NCBI GenBank assembly: GCA_937896195.1
Contig: CALBNC010000050.1
Location: 1 to 36,724 of the forward strand
Source of the DNA: an uncultured Gammaproteobacteria bacterium
GTDB taxonomy: Bacteria > Pseudomonadota > Gammaproteobacteria > PS1 > Pseudothioglobaceae
Reading direction: 5' to 3'
DNA: 36,724 nt
Shown: piece after piece, positions 31,039-36,724 of the stretch
Position numbering within the stretch: the first letter of the stretch is position 1
Layout of the letters: each line of letters opens with the position of its first letter
Notes under the pieces: model-generated
Database searches by the model: none
Seen by the model: only the letters and a program-made list of their open reading frames with translations
What the model was told of the DNA's origin: nothing
Made by a program: the position numbers and the translations under genes

Positions 31039-31067
31039 CTAGGTTAACTATTTAAATATTAACCTAG
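31039..31067 (-). other. Stem-loop overlapping the rluB stop
   Basis: Perfect 9-bp arms CTAGGTTAA (31039-31047) and TTAACCTAG (31059-31067) with an 11-nt loop. The rluB stop codon is inside the stem. There is no T-run right after it on the minus strand, so it may be an mRNA 3'-end structure or a weak terminator, not a standard intrinsic terminator. Confidence 0.5.
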
Positions 31068-31792
31068 AGTCTGGCCGAATCAAGCAACAATCTAACCTGT
31101 CCAGGTTTTAAATAGTCGTATTCATTAGCTCTAAGATTTTCAGGCAGACGAATTTCACCATAACGAATACGGATTAAACGTGAAACTTTAAAGCCTAAAG
31201 ACTCCCAAAGCCTTCTAACTTCTCGCTTTCTACCTTCTTTAAGGACCACTTTATACCAGCGGTTTGCACCTTCACCACCGCCAACAGTTACTCTAATAAA
31301 TTTAGCAATTCCATCGTCTAACTCAATACCAGTGGTTAGCTGTTTAATATCTTCACTTTCCACTTGACCTAATACTCTAACAGCATATTCTCGATCAATC
31401 TCTGAACTTGGATGCATAAGTTTATTGGCTAAATCACCATTATTGGTAAACAACAACAAGCCAGAAGTATTAAGATCCAAACGACCCACCATAATCCATC
31501 TAGATTCTTTAGGTAGTAAGCTATAAACACTCTTACGACCTTCATCGTCTTTATTAGAGCAAATTACACCAGCTTGTTTATTAAGAATAAGCACTTTAGT
31601 TTCTTCTTCTTTATAGCGTTCAAGGTCAATGCTTCTACCATCAATTTTCACTTTATCGGTCACTTCACATTTGTCGCCAATTTGAGATGTCTTATTATTG
31701 ACCTCAATGCGTCCTTGCTCAATAAGTCTTTCAGCCCAGCGGCGTGAGCCATAGCCCGCCGTTGCAATTAGTTTTTGTAGTCTTTCAGCCAT
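31064..31792 (-). CDS. rluB: 23S rRNA pseudouridine synthase RluB-like
   Basis: RsuA-family enzyme making pseudouridine 2605 in 23S rRNA. An S4 RNA-binding domain (2-48: ERLQKLIATAGYGSRRWAERLI) is followed by a catalytic domain with D106 in VGRLDLNTSGLLLFTNNGDLANKLMHP. Further family blocks are YKVVLKEGRKREVRRLWESLGFKVSRLIRIRYG. Length 242 aa is shorter than E. coli RluB (291), which has a longer basic tail. RluE or RsuA identities are less likely because the S4 domain with the SRRWAE pattern and the I-R-Y-G ending suit RluB. Last gene of the ygfZ-nhaD-coaX-trpS-rluB run; rluB next to trpS is uncommon, scpAB being the usual partner. Confidence 0.9.
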   Translation of the reverse strand: MAERLQKLIATAGYGSRRWAERLIEQGRIEVNNKTSQIGDKCEVTDKVKIDGRSIDLERYKEEETKVLILNKQAGVICSNKDDEGRKSVYSLLPKESRWIMVGRLDLNTSGLLLFTNNGDLANKLMHPSSEIDREYAVRVLGQVESEDIKQLTTGIELDDGIAKFIRVTVGGGEGANRWYKVVLKEGRKREVRRLWESLGFKVSRLIRIRYGEIRLPENLRANEYDYLKPGQVRLLLDSARL

Positions 31793-31822
31793 AATAAATT
31801 TCTTGTAATTTGTTAGTTATAA

Positions 31823-33022
31823 TTAGTAAGTAATGCCCATTGAATCTCTCACTTCTTTCATGGTTTCCTTGGCGACGCCTCGTGCTTTTTGAGAACCTTC
31901 ATGAATAATTTGTTTAATTAAATCTGGATCTGCTTGATACTTAGCAATATTCTCTTGCATAGGCATAAGCTCAAGCTGAATCGCTTTAATGACCGGCTGT
32001 TTACATTCCACACAACCCATCTTAGCTTTCGTACAACCATCAACAACCCAATCGCGTGTTTGACTATCTGAATATATCTCATGCAGTTGCCAAACAGGGC
32101 ATTTATTCGGATCACCTGCATCAGTCAATTTAATACGCGCAGGATCTGTTGGCATGCGCCTAACTTTAGCCTCAATTTCTTCAGACTTATCTCTCAAAGA
32201 AATGGTATTACCATAAGACTTACTCATCTTTTGTCCATCTAAACCTGGCATTTTTGATGCTTTGGTGAGTAAAGATACCGGCTCAGGCAAAATAATTTTT
32301 CCAGTCCCTTCAATATACCCTGCTAAACGTTCAAGATCACCCAAGGTAATATTTTGCTGCTCTTGTAATAAAGCTTGAGCCTTGACCAAAGCCTCATCAT
32401 CACCCGTTTCTTGATAAGCCTTGCGCAATGAACGGAATAATTTAGCTTGTTTTTTGCCCATTTTGCCAATAGCGGCTTCGGCTTTTTCTTCAAAATCTAC
32501 TTCACGACCATAGATATGATTAAAGCGTCTTGCGACTTCACGAGTCAGCTCAATATGCGCAACCTGATCCTCGCCAACGGGCACCAAACCAGCTTTGTAC
32601 ATTAAGATATCCGCACTTTGCAATAAAGGATAACCCAAAAACCCATAGGTGCCTAAGTCTTTAGTTTTTAGCTTAAGTTGTTGATCTTTATAAGAAGGTA
32701 CGCGCTCAAGCCAGCTTAGCGGTGTGGTCATGGATAATAATAAATGCAACTCAGCATGCTCTGGTACTTTTGACTGAACAAAGATCGTTGCTGTATTTGG
32801 GTTAATGCCAGCTGCAAGCCAATCAACCACCATTTCTATGACATTTGCTTCAAGATCAATTTTGTCTGAATAATGTGTGGTAAATGCATGCCAATCAGCT
32901 ACAAAAAAGTAAGAATCATACTCATTTTGTAGCTCAAGCCAATTTTTTAATACACCGTGATAATGGCCCAAATGCAGCTGGCCTGTTGGTCGCATGCCGG
33001 ATAAAACTCGATTGTCTTGCAT
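31823..33022 (-). CDS. trpS: Tryptophanyl-tRNA synthetase, long form
   Basis: Charges tRNA-Trp. Class I motifs: GMRPTGQLHLGHYHGVL (HIGH-type, about 9-25) and GQKMSKSYGN. Trp-pocket region VADWHAFTTHYSD and the GEDQVAHIELTREVARRFNHIYG block are clear. At 399 aa it is about 65 residues longer than E. coli TrpS (334). The extra length lies between FNHIYGREV and ILPEPVSLL, just before KMSKS, and is charged and helical (EKAEAAIGKMGKKQAKLFRSL, TLGDLERLAGYIEGTGKI). Similar long forms occur in several proteobacteria. The central cysteines MGCVECK near 337-343 may bind a metal. Lies 30 bp upstream of rluB and 29 bp downstream of coaX. Confidence 0.96.
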   Translation of the reverse strand: MQDNRVLSGMRPTGQLHLGHYHGVLKNWLELQNEYDSYFFVADWHAFTTHYSDKIDLEANVIEMVVDWLAAGINPNTATIFVQSKVPEHAELHLLLSMTTPLSWLERVPSYKDQQLKLKTKDLGTYGFLGYPLLQSADILMYKAGLVPVGEDQVAHIELTREVARRFNHIYGREVDFEEKAEAAIGKMGKKQAKLFRSLRKAYQETGDDEALVKAQALLQEQQNITLGDLERLAGYIEGTGKIILPEPVSLLTKASKMPGLDGQKMSKSYGNTISLRDKSEEIEAKVRRMPTDPARIKLTDAGDPNKCPVWQLHEIYSDSQTRDWVVDGCTKAKMGCVECKQPVIKAIQLELMPMQENIAKYQADPDLIKQIIHEGSQKARGVAKETMKEVRDSMGITY

Positions 33023-33051
33023 TGTTCTAGCGTTAAGTTAATTAACGCGCA

Positions 33052-33738
33052 TTATACCAAGCCTGCCCTTACTTGTGCGTAAAGCGCGAGCCCGTCTAGA
33101 ACTAAATTTGGTTTAATTTGAGTTTGCTGATTTAACCTAATCCCAATCATCTTGGCATCACCGCCTGTTAGGATAATTTGTAAATCACCATACTGATTCA
33201 GATAGTTGTTAATCTGCTCATTAATCACACTCATCAGCATCTGTGCTGTACCATATTCCCAGGCGTCTGTCGTGTTGTTAGCACTTTGACCCAACAACAA
33301 CTGCTTAGATTCACTAGAAAATTGCTTAAAACTACGACGTAAAACACCCAAGCCCGGCATAATTAACCCGCCTTTGTGTTTGCCATCAGCAAGCACTAAA
33401 TCAAACGTAAGTGCACTACCTGCATCAATAATAAGACGTGTTTGGTTAGGATACTGATCCATACTTGCAATCATCGCTAAAAAACGATCCACCCCTAATT
33501 CTTGGGGCGATTCATAGGCTGATATAAATTGCTGAAATGTTGATTCTGATTCAACAAATACTGTATTTTTCACGCTCTCTAAAACAGATCGATCCCCCAC
33601 ACAGCTTACAAAAGTTTGATCAGCTTTGGGTAGCAAATCAACACTAAAGTCTGAAATTAAAACAGAATTATAATCACCATTAAACAGCCATTTAATGGCT
33701 GTATTTCCAATATCTAAAAATAAATTAGACTTATACAA
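33052..33738 (-). CDS. coaX: Type III pantothenate kinase
   Basis: First committed step of CoA synthesis, ATP-dependent phosphorylation of pantothenate. ASKHA-fold signatures: phosphate-1 FLDIGNTAIKWLF, the substrate loop QELGVDRFLAMIAS, phosphate-2 LIIDAGSALTFDLV, and GLIMPGLGVLRRSF plus ILTGGDAKMI. Length 228 aa is slightly short for the family (about 240-260). The start is a TTG (minus strand 33736-33738) overlapping the nhaD stop by 8 bp, so coupled translation is likely. birA, a frequent upstream neighbour, is absent. No CoaA is seen in the window, and coaD is about 20 kb away. Confidence 0.95.
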   Translation of the reverse strand: MYKSNLFLDIGNTAIKWLFNGDYNSVLISDFSVDLLPKADQTFVSCVGDRSVLESVKNTVFVESESTFQQFISAYESPQELGVDRFLAMIASMDQYPNQTRLIIDAGSALTFDLVLADGKHKGGLIMPGLGVLRRSFKQFSSESKQLLLGQSANNTTDAWEYGTAQMLMSVINEQINNYLNQYGDLQIILTGGDAKMIGIRLNQQTQIKPNLVLDGLALYAQVRAGLV

Positions 33739-35101
33739 ATGGAATGTCGGTTAGCCACATATGCACCGCAACACTGGCAATATAGCCCAGCGCAATCACC
33801 GGCATCCACTTAAGATGCGAGGCGAACGTATATACACCTTTTGACTGGCCCATCAGTGCTACACCTGCTGCACTACCGACAGACAGTAAACTACCACCAA
33901 CACCTGCAGTAAGCGTTACTAACAGCCATTGTGCGTTTGACATTTCAGGACTCATGGTTAGCACTGCAAACATGACAGGAATATTATCAACTACGGATGA
34001 CAACAAGCCAATCAAAATATTTGCATAAGTAGGACCTAAAGAGGCGTACATTGCCTCAGAAGTAAGCGCTAAATAGCCCATAAAACCAAGTCCACCAACA
34101 CTCGCAATAACACCAAAGAAGAATAACAGCGTATCCCACTCAGCGCCAGCTACCTTTCTAAACACATCAAATCCATCTTCTTGAATGTGTTTCTCAGCTT
34201 TACGAATAAAGAATGCAGCAATCATCAGATAGCTTAAACCGGTCATCATGCCCATCGCTGGTGGCAAGTGTAGGAAGCTATGAAAACTAACGGCGGTTAC
34301 GATAGTCAGCATAAATAGCGCCACAATAAATAAACCACCATGTTTAATATCAATATGTTTTAGTTTAGCGCCCGCAGTTTCATCTTTAATAGCAAAGTGC
34401 ATAATCGATGCTGGCACAACAAAGTTAATCAACGATGGAATGAATAATGAGAAGAATTCATTGAATTCCAAAATACCTTTTTGCCAAACCATCAACGTCG
34501 TAATATCACCAAACGGACTAAACGCGCCACCTGCATTCGCAGCAACTACGATGTTAATAAAAGCAATAGAAACAAAGCGTGGATTACCTACACCCACGGC
34601 CATTACCACTGCACCCATTATTAGTGCCGTGGTTAAGTTATCAGCTACTGGGGAGATGAAGAACGCTAAAAATCCTGTTATCCAGAATAATTGTCTAAAC
34701 GTATAGCCTTTATTAATCAACCAAACTTTAAGTGCTTCAAAAATCAACCTTTCACGCATGGCTTCAATGTATGTCATGGCGACGAGTAAAAATAAAAATA
34801 GCTCAGCATATTCCAAAATGTTGTGACGCAAAGCGATTTCAGCTGCATGCGGCAAACCATTTGATGCATAAACCCAGCCAATTAAACCCCAGATTAGACC
34901 TGCCACCAAAATAACAGGCTTGGATTTTCTAAAGTGGGTAAATTCTTCCACCATGACTAAAATATATGCGATTACAAACAAAGCTAATGCTGTATAACCC
35001 ACCCAATGGTTGGTTAAATCAAGCCTGTCAGTAACCACTAGATCTGTTGCAAATACAATGTTTGGTAATAAAGTTATCAATAATAATAAAGATTTAGTCA
35101 T
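33731..35101 (-). CDS. nhaD: Na+/H+ antiporter, NhaD family
   Basis: Inner-membrane Na+(Li+)/H+ exchanger of the ion transporter superfamily, used for pH and sodium homeostasis mainly in marine and alkaliphilic bacteria. The 456-aa protein is hydrophobic with about 11-13 membrane segments and begins with a signal-like MTKSLLLLITLLPNIVFA. Family blocks include the polar ISPVADNLTTALIMGAV, NAGGAFSPFGDITTLMVW, SVVDNIPVMFAVLTM and GGSLLSVGSAAGVALMG, with Asp/Thr/Ser/Asn in the broken-helix regions that would bind the ion. AGGA lies 7 bp upstream. It overlaps ygfZ and coaX by 8 bp each. A sodium-rich habitat is an inference from this. Confidence 0.95.
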   Translation of the reverse strand: MTKSLLLLITLLPNIVFATDLVVTDRLDLTNHWVGYTALALFVIAYILVMVEEFTHFRKSKPVILVAGLIWGLIGWVYASNGLPHAAEIALRHNILEYAELFLFLLVAMTYIEAMRERLIFEALKVWLINKGYTFRQLFWITGFLAFFISPVADNLTTALIMGAVVMAVGVGNPRFVSIAFINIVVAANAGGAFSPFGDITTLMVWQKGILEFNEFFSLFIPSLINFVVPASIMHFAIKDETAGAKLKHIDIKHGGLFIVALFMLTIVTAVSFHSFLHLPPAMGMMTGLSYLMIAAFFIRKAEKHIQEDGFDVFRKVAGAEWDTLLFFFGVIASVGGLGFMGYLALTSEAMYASLGPTYANILIGLLSSVVDNIPVMFAVLTMSPEMSNAQWLLVTLTAGVGGSLLSVGSAAGVALMGQSKGVYTFASHLKWMPVIALGYIASVAVHMWLTDIPFV

Positions 35102-35894
35102 GGTTTATCCTGATGAGTTGAGCACCCTGTGCATCATTAAGTGTAATTTGATCATCCTCATGCGCAATTTCTATCGTAGCTAGACATAAAGATTTTGCGT
35201 CTAATTTTACACGACGAACAACAACTCCTGACGCTTTAGCTGACTTCGAACTCAAAGAAAATAGCTTGTCACCTACCTTTAAATCATCTTTGCATTCAAA
35301 CATGCGAAGTCTGCGCTTAGATTTACCCAAATAATGCAAACGTGCCACCACTTCCTGGCCAGGATAACAACCCTTGGTAAAACTTACACCTACTTCATCA
35401 ATATCCAAATTTAACAACTGCGGTACAAATTGCTCAGAAGTATCTAGAGTTACTTCAGCAATGGTATTTTCAATGCAAGCTTTTTCCCAGGTACTCTCAT
35501 CCGCCAACTCAACAGCATCTAGCGTTTCAACCAAGGCCACAGACTGCTGATCATTGAGCTTAAAAGCACCCTTAAAATCTTCATCAACAATACCCAGCTG
35601 GATCATGTCATTACTTAAATCACTAATCTGTACATCCGACATCATCTTAAACATGGTTAGTCGCTTAATGATTACATCTGCTAAATCCATCGGAAATGAC
35701 AAATAAAAGCTTTCATTTTTTTTCATCACCCATATCAGCGCAATAATCTTACCCTGATGCTGACAATAAGCATTTAGCTGAACAACCCCTTCTTCTAAAG
35801 TGTTAATATCATTTGAAAACTGTCCTTGTAAGAATGTTTTCACGTCATTACCAGTTAGTTGTAACAGGGCACGTTTTGTAAGTTGAGTAATCAT
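35094..35894 (-). CDS. ygfZ: Folate-binding YgfZ/GcvT-like protein
   Basis: Tetrahydrofolate-dependent protein that supports repair or assembly of certain Fe-S enzymes such as MiaB. The diagnostic motif KGCYPGQEVVARLHY (about 152-166) with the essential cysteine is present. N-terminal LTGNDVKTFLQGQFSNDINTL and the 266-aa length fit the family (E. coli YgfZ 326 aa, many shorter). First gene of the run on the minus strand; it overlaps nhaD by 8 bp. No functional link to sodium transport is known, so the linkage looks like operon packing. Confidence 0.94.
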   Translation of the reverse strand: MITQLTKRALLQLTGNDVKTFLQGQFSNDINTLEEGVVQLNAYCQHQGKIIALIWVMKKNESFYLSFPMDLADVIIKRLTMFKMMSDVQISDLSNDMIQLGIVDEDFKGAFKLNDQQSVALVETLDAVELADESTWEKACIENTIAEVTLDTSEQFVPQLLNLDIDEVGVSFTKGCYPGQEVVARLHYLGKSKRRLRMFECKDDLKVGDKLFSLSSKSAKASGVVVRRVKLDAKSLCLATIEIAHEDDQITLNDAQGAQLIRINHD

Positions 35895-35909
35895 TTGTAT
35901 TAGGTCAGT

Positions 35910-35915
35910 ATTATA
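35910..35915 (-). promoter_or_regulatory. Putative -10 of the ygfZ operon
   Basis: TATAAT on the minus strand, 15 bp upstream of the ygfZ ATG. The -35 region is not convincing. This close spacing predicts a very short leader (about 10 nt) with no evident Shine-Dalgarno. Confidence 0.35.
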
Positions 35916-35949
35916 ATTGTCTTATTTTAAGGTGATTTATATCCTAGAT

Positions 35950-35979
35950 TTACCTGAGCAGGCCTTGCCTGCTCAGAAA
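35950..35979. repeat. REP-like hairpin repeat, left copy (3' of RAYT gene)
   Basis: A 30-bp sequence identical to 36657-36686 and in the same orientation. It contains a perfect 10-bp inverted repeat, CTGAGCAGGC (35954-35963) and GCCTGCTCAG (35967-35976), with a CTT loop. GC-rich against the AT-rich background. It lies 1 bp after the RAYT stop codon. No T-run follows on either strand in the way a terminator needs. Confidence 0.9.
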
Positions 35980-35980
35980 G

Positions 35981-36646
35981 TTAAAACTCAAAATCGTCAA
36001 GTTTTAGGGTGTTTCCTTTGTTATCAGCAAAGGTGATTGAGGCTTGTTTGATGAATTTTTTGTACTCGATTAAACCATCAGCTTCCTCAATAATAGCTTG
36101 TATTTCAACCGGATTACAAATGCTTTCGCCCAGTTCTTGATCTAAGTATTCAAAAATACTTGATTTAACCAAATTAATACTTGGGTCAATTCTATGATGC
36201 TTATGATTTAGATTAATATATGCAGATACTGTTGGCAATGCAAAGTCACCACTCAGATGCGTGGCTTTAAATTTTCCTTGAAACAGACTGCCACTTCGTT
36301 TTTCTTGTTGATTAAAATACATAGTATAAGAGGTTCCCAGCTTTTGCATAAACTGCGAAATACCGTTATCAACCTCTTGCTTCAAGAGTAAATGATAATG
36401 ATTGGGCAGAAGGCTATACGCAATAATACTCACCAATTGACCGCCGTCACCGACAATACCACTATCTTTGTGTTTGTTTCTCTGATTGTTAAAAAACTTT
36501 GAGCTATCTGTTGTGTTTAAGACTTGCATTCGATTAAAAAAGAAATATTGTTGGGCTTTATTGCTAAATATATTACGCTTATCCACCCCGCGGTTAAACA
36601 CGTGATAATACTCACCATTTACAAATTCTATATTTCTAATACTCAT
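35981..36646 (-). CDS. REP-associated tyrosine transposase (Y1 / TnpA-REP family)
   Basis: Single-stranded-DNA transposase of the IS200/IS605-like Y1 superfamily, 221 aa. N-terminal GEYYHVFNRGVDKRNIF is the family signature. The HUH-type metal site is H83-Y84-H85 (LLPNHYHLLL). The likely nucleophile is Y107 in KLGTSYTMYFNQQ, followed by GSLFQGKFKATHL and AYINLNHKH. Reading frame and motifs look intact. Both sides carry an identical 30-bp hairpin repeat, as in REPtrons, where the enzyme binds and cuts REP hairpins. Between residues 44 and 70 there is a charged insertion-like loop. It is a domesticated or self-spreading element; no other transposase or IS end is seen. No Shine-Dalgarno is visible. 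Confidence 0.93.
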   Translation of the reverse strand: MSIRNIEFVNGEYYHVFNRGVDKRNIFSNKAQQYFFFNRMQVLNTTDSSKFFNNQRNKHKDSGIVGDGGQLVSIIAYSLLPNHYHLLLKQEVDNGISQFMQKLGTSYTMYFNQQEKRSGSLFQGKFKATHLSGDFALPTVSAYINLNHKHHRIDPSINLVKSSIFEYLDQELGESICNPVEIQAIIEEADGLIEYKKFIKQASITFADNKGNTLKLDDFEF

Positions 36647-36656
36647 ACTTGTTATG

Positions 36657-36686
36657 TTACCTGAGCAGGCCTTGCCTGCTCAGAAA
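36657..36686. repeat. REP-like hairpin repeat, right copy (5' of RAYT gene)
   Basis: Identical 30-bp direct repeat of 35950-35979, 707 bp away. Stem arms are 36661-36670 and 36674-36683 with loop CTT. It lies 10 bp upstream of the RAYT ATG, so in the RAYT mRNA the hairpin would stand just before the start codon if transcription begins further upstream. Confidence 0.9.
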
Positions 36687-36693
36687 AAGGACG

Positions 36694-36724
36694 AAAAAAA
36701 ACCCCCAACCGAAGTTGAGGGTTT
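36694..36724 (-). terminator. Intrinsic terminator of a leftward gene beyond the right edge
   Basis: On the minus strand an 11-bp stem (arms 36714-36724 and 36699-36709, one G-U pair) closes a TTCG tetraloop and runs into eight T (plus-strand A 36694-36701). UUCG loops are highly stable. The gene it serves is outside the window; the stem may extend past the edge. It separates RAYT from that gene. Confidence 0.85.

Noticed and set aside
34440-34914. Plus-strand ORFs of 88 and 60 aa
   Set aside because: Antisense to nhaD, no ribosome binding site or family signature.
35950-35979. Hairpin repeat as an intrinsic terminator
   Set aside because: The stem is GC-rich but no T-run follows on either strand; the identical copy on the far side of RAYT points to a REP-type element.

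Overview
The window is a densely packed, AT-rich (by eye well under 45% G+C) bacterial chromosome segment. Nearly all of it is housekeeping genes. BipA, RlmE, RNase D, a RelA/NtrC-like NtrY-NtrX/TrkA/TrkH cluster, RluB, YgfZ and a DinG helicase together point to a gammaproteobacterium. The low G+C, compact operons, a bacterial-type ProRS and the mix of genes would fit the SUP05/Thioglobus group of sulfur oxidisers and their bivalve symbiont relatives. That placement is an inference from general impression and was not tested by any search.

Layout, left to right. (1) 1-1811, minus: bipA, cut by the left edge at or just before its stop codon. (2) 1903-5556, plus: rlmE-ispB-dinG, nearly gapless. 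(3) 11159-5553, minus: ntrY-ntrX-trkA-trkH, a membrane sensor kinase and a short response regulator (no AAA+ domain) joined to the Trk potassium uptake system. (4) 11246-13887, plus: rnd-ppa-rsmD-coaD. (5) 13968-19641, plus: dnaK-dnaJ-eno and a CorB-like CBS membrane protein. dnaK has a convincing sigma-32-type heat-shock promoter, and a terminator lies between dnaK and dnaJ. (6) 22202-19633, minus: proS-psd. (7) 22261-22890, plus: a small site-2-type membrane protease. (8) 30615-22993, minus: a tight six-gene operon ileS-aroB-(Met-rich coiled-coil membrane protein)-gatC-gatA-gatB. (9) 30616-31063: the only longer non-ORF-track stretch. It holds a 40-codon membrane ORF with a strong ribosome binding site and two stem-loops. 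(10) 35894-31064, minus: ygfZ-nhaD-coaX-trpS-rluB, with overlapping junctions. (11) 35950-36686: a REP-associated tyrosine transposase (RAYT) gene bracketed by two identical 30-bp direct repeats, each a perfect 10-bp hairpin. (12) 36694-36724: a UUCG-loop terminator belonging to a leftward gene outside the window.

Functionally the segment covers translation (IleRS, TrpRS, ProRS, GatCAB for Asn/Gln-tRNA, rRNA modification by RlmE, RsmD and RluB, BipA), protein folding (DnaK/DnaJ), coenzyme A synthesis (CoaX at the start, CoaD near the end), ion homeostasis (TrkAH, NhaD, CorB-like), central metabolism (enolase, pyrophosphatase), isoprenoid quinone tails (IspB), phospholipid (Psd) and aromatic amino acid synthesis (AroB). 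I found no rRNA, tRNA, CRISPR array, prophage or conventional IS. I did not find an evident new multi-gene system. The items most worth a second look are the RAYT/hairpin unit, the unlisted small membrane ORF, the NtrX-like regulator without its sigma-54 domain, and the Met-rich protein inside the gatCAB operon.
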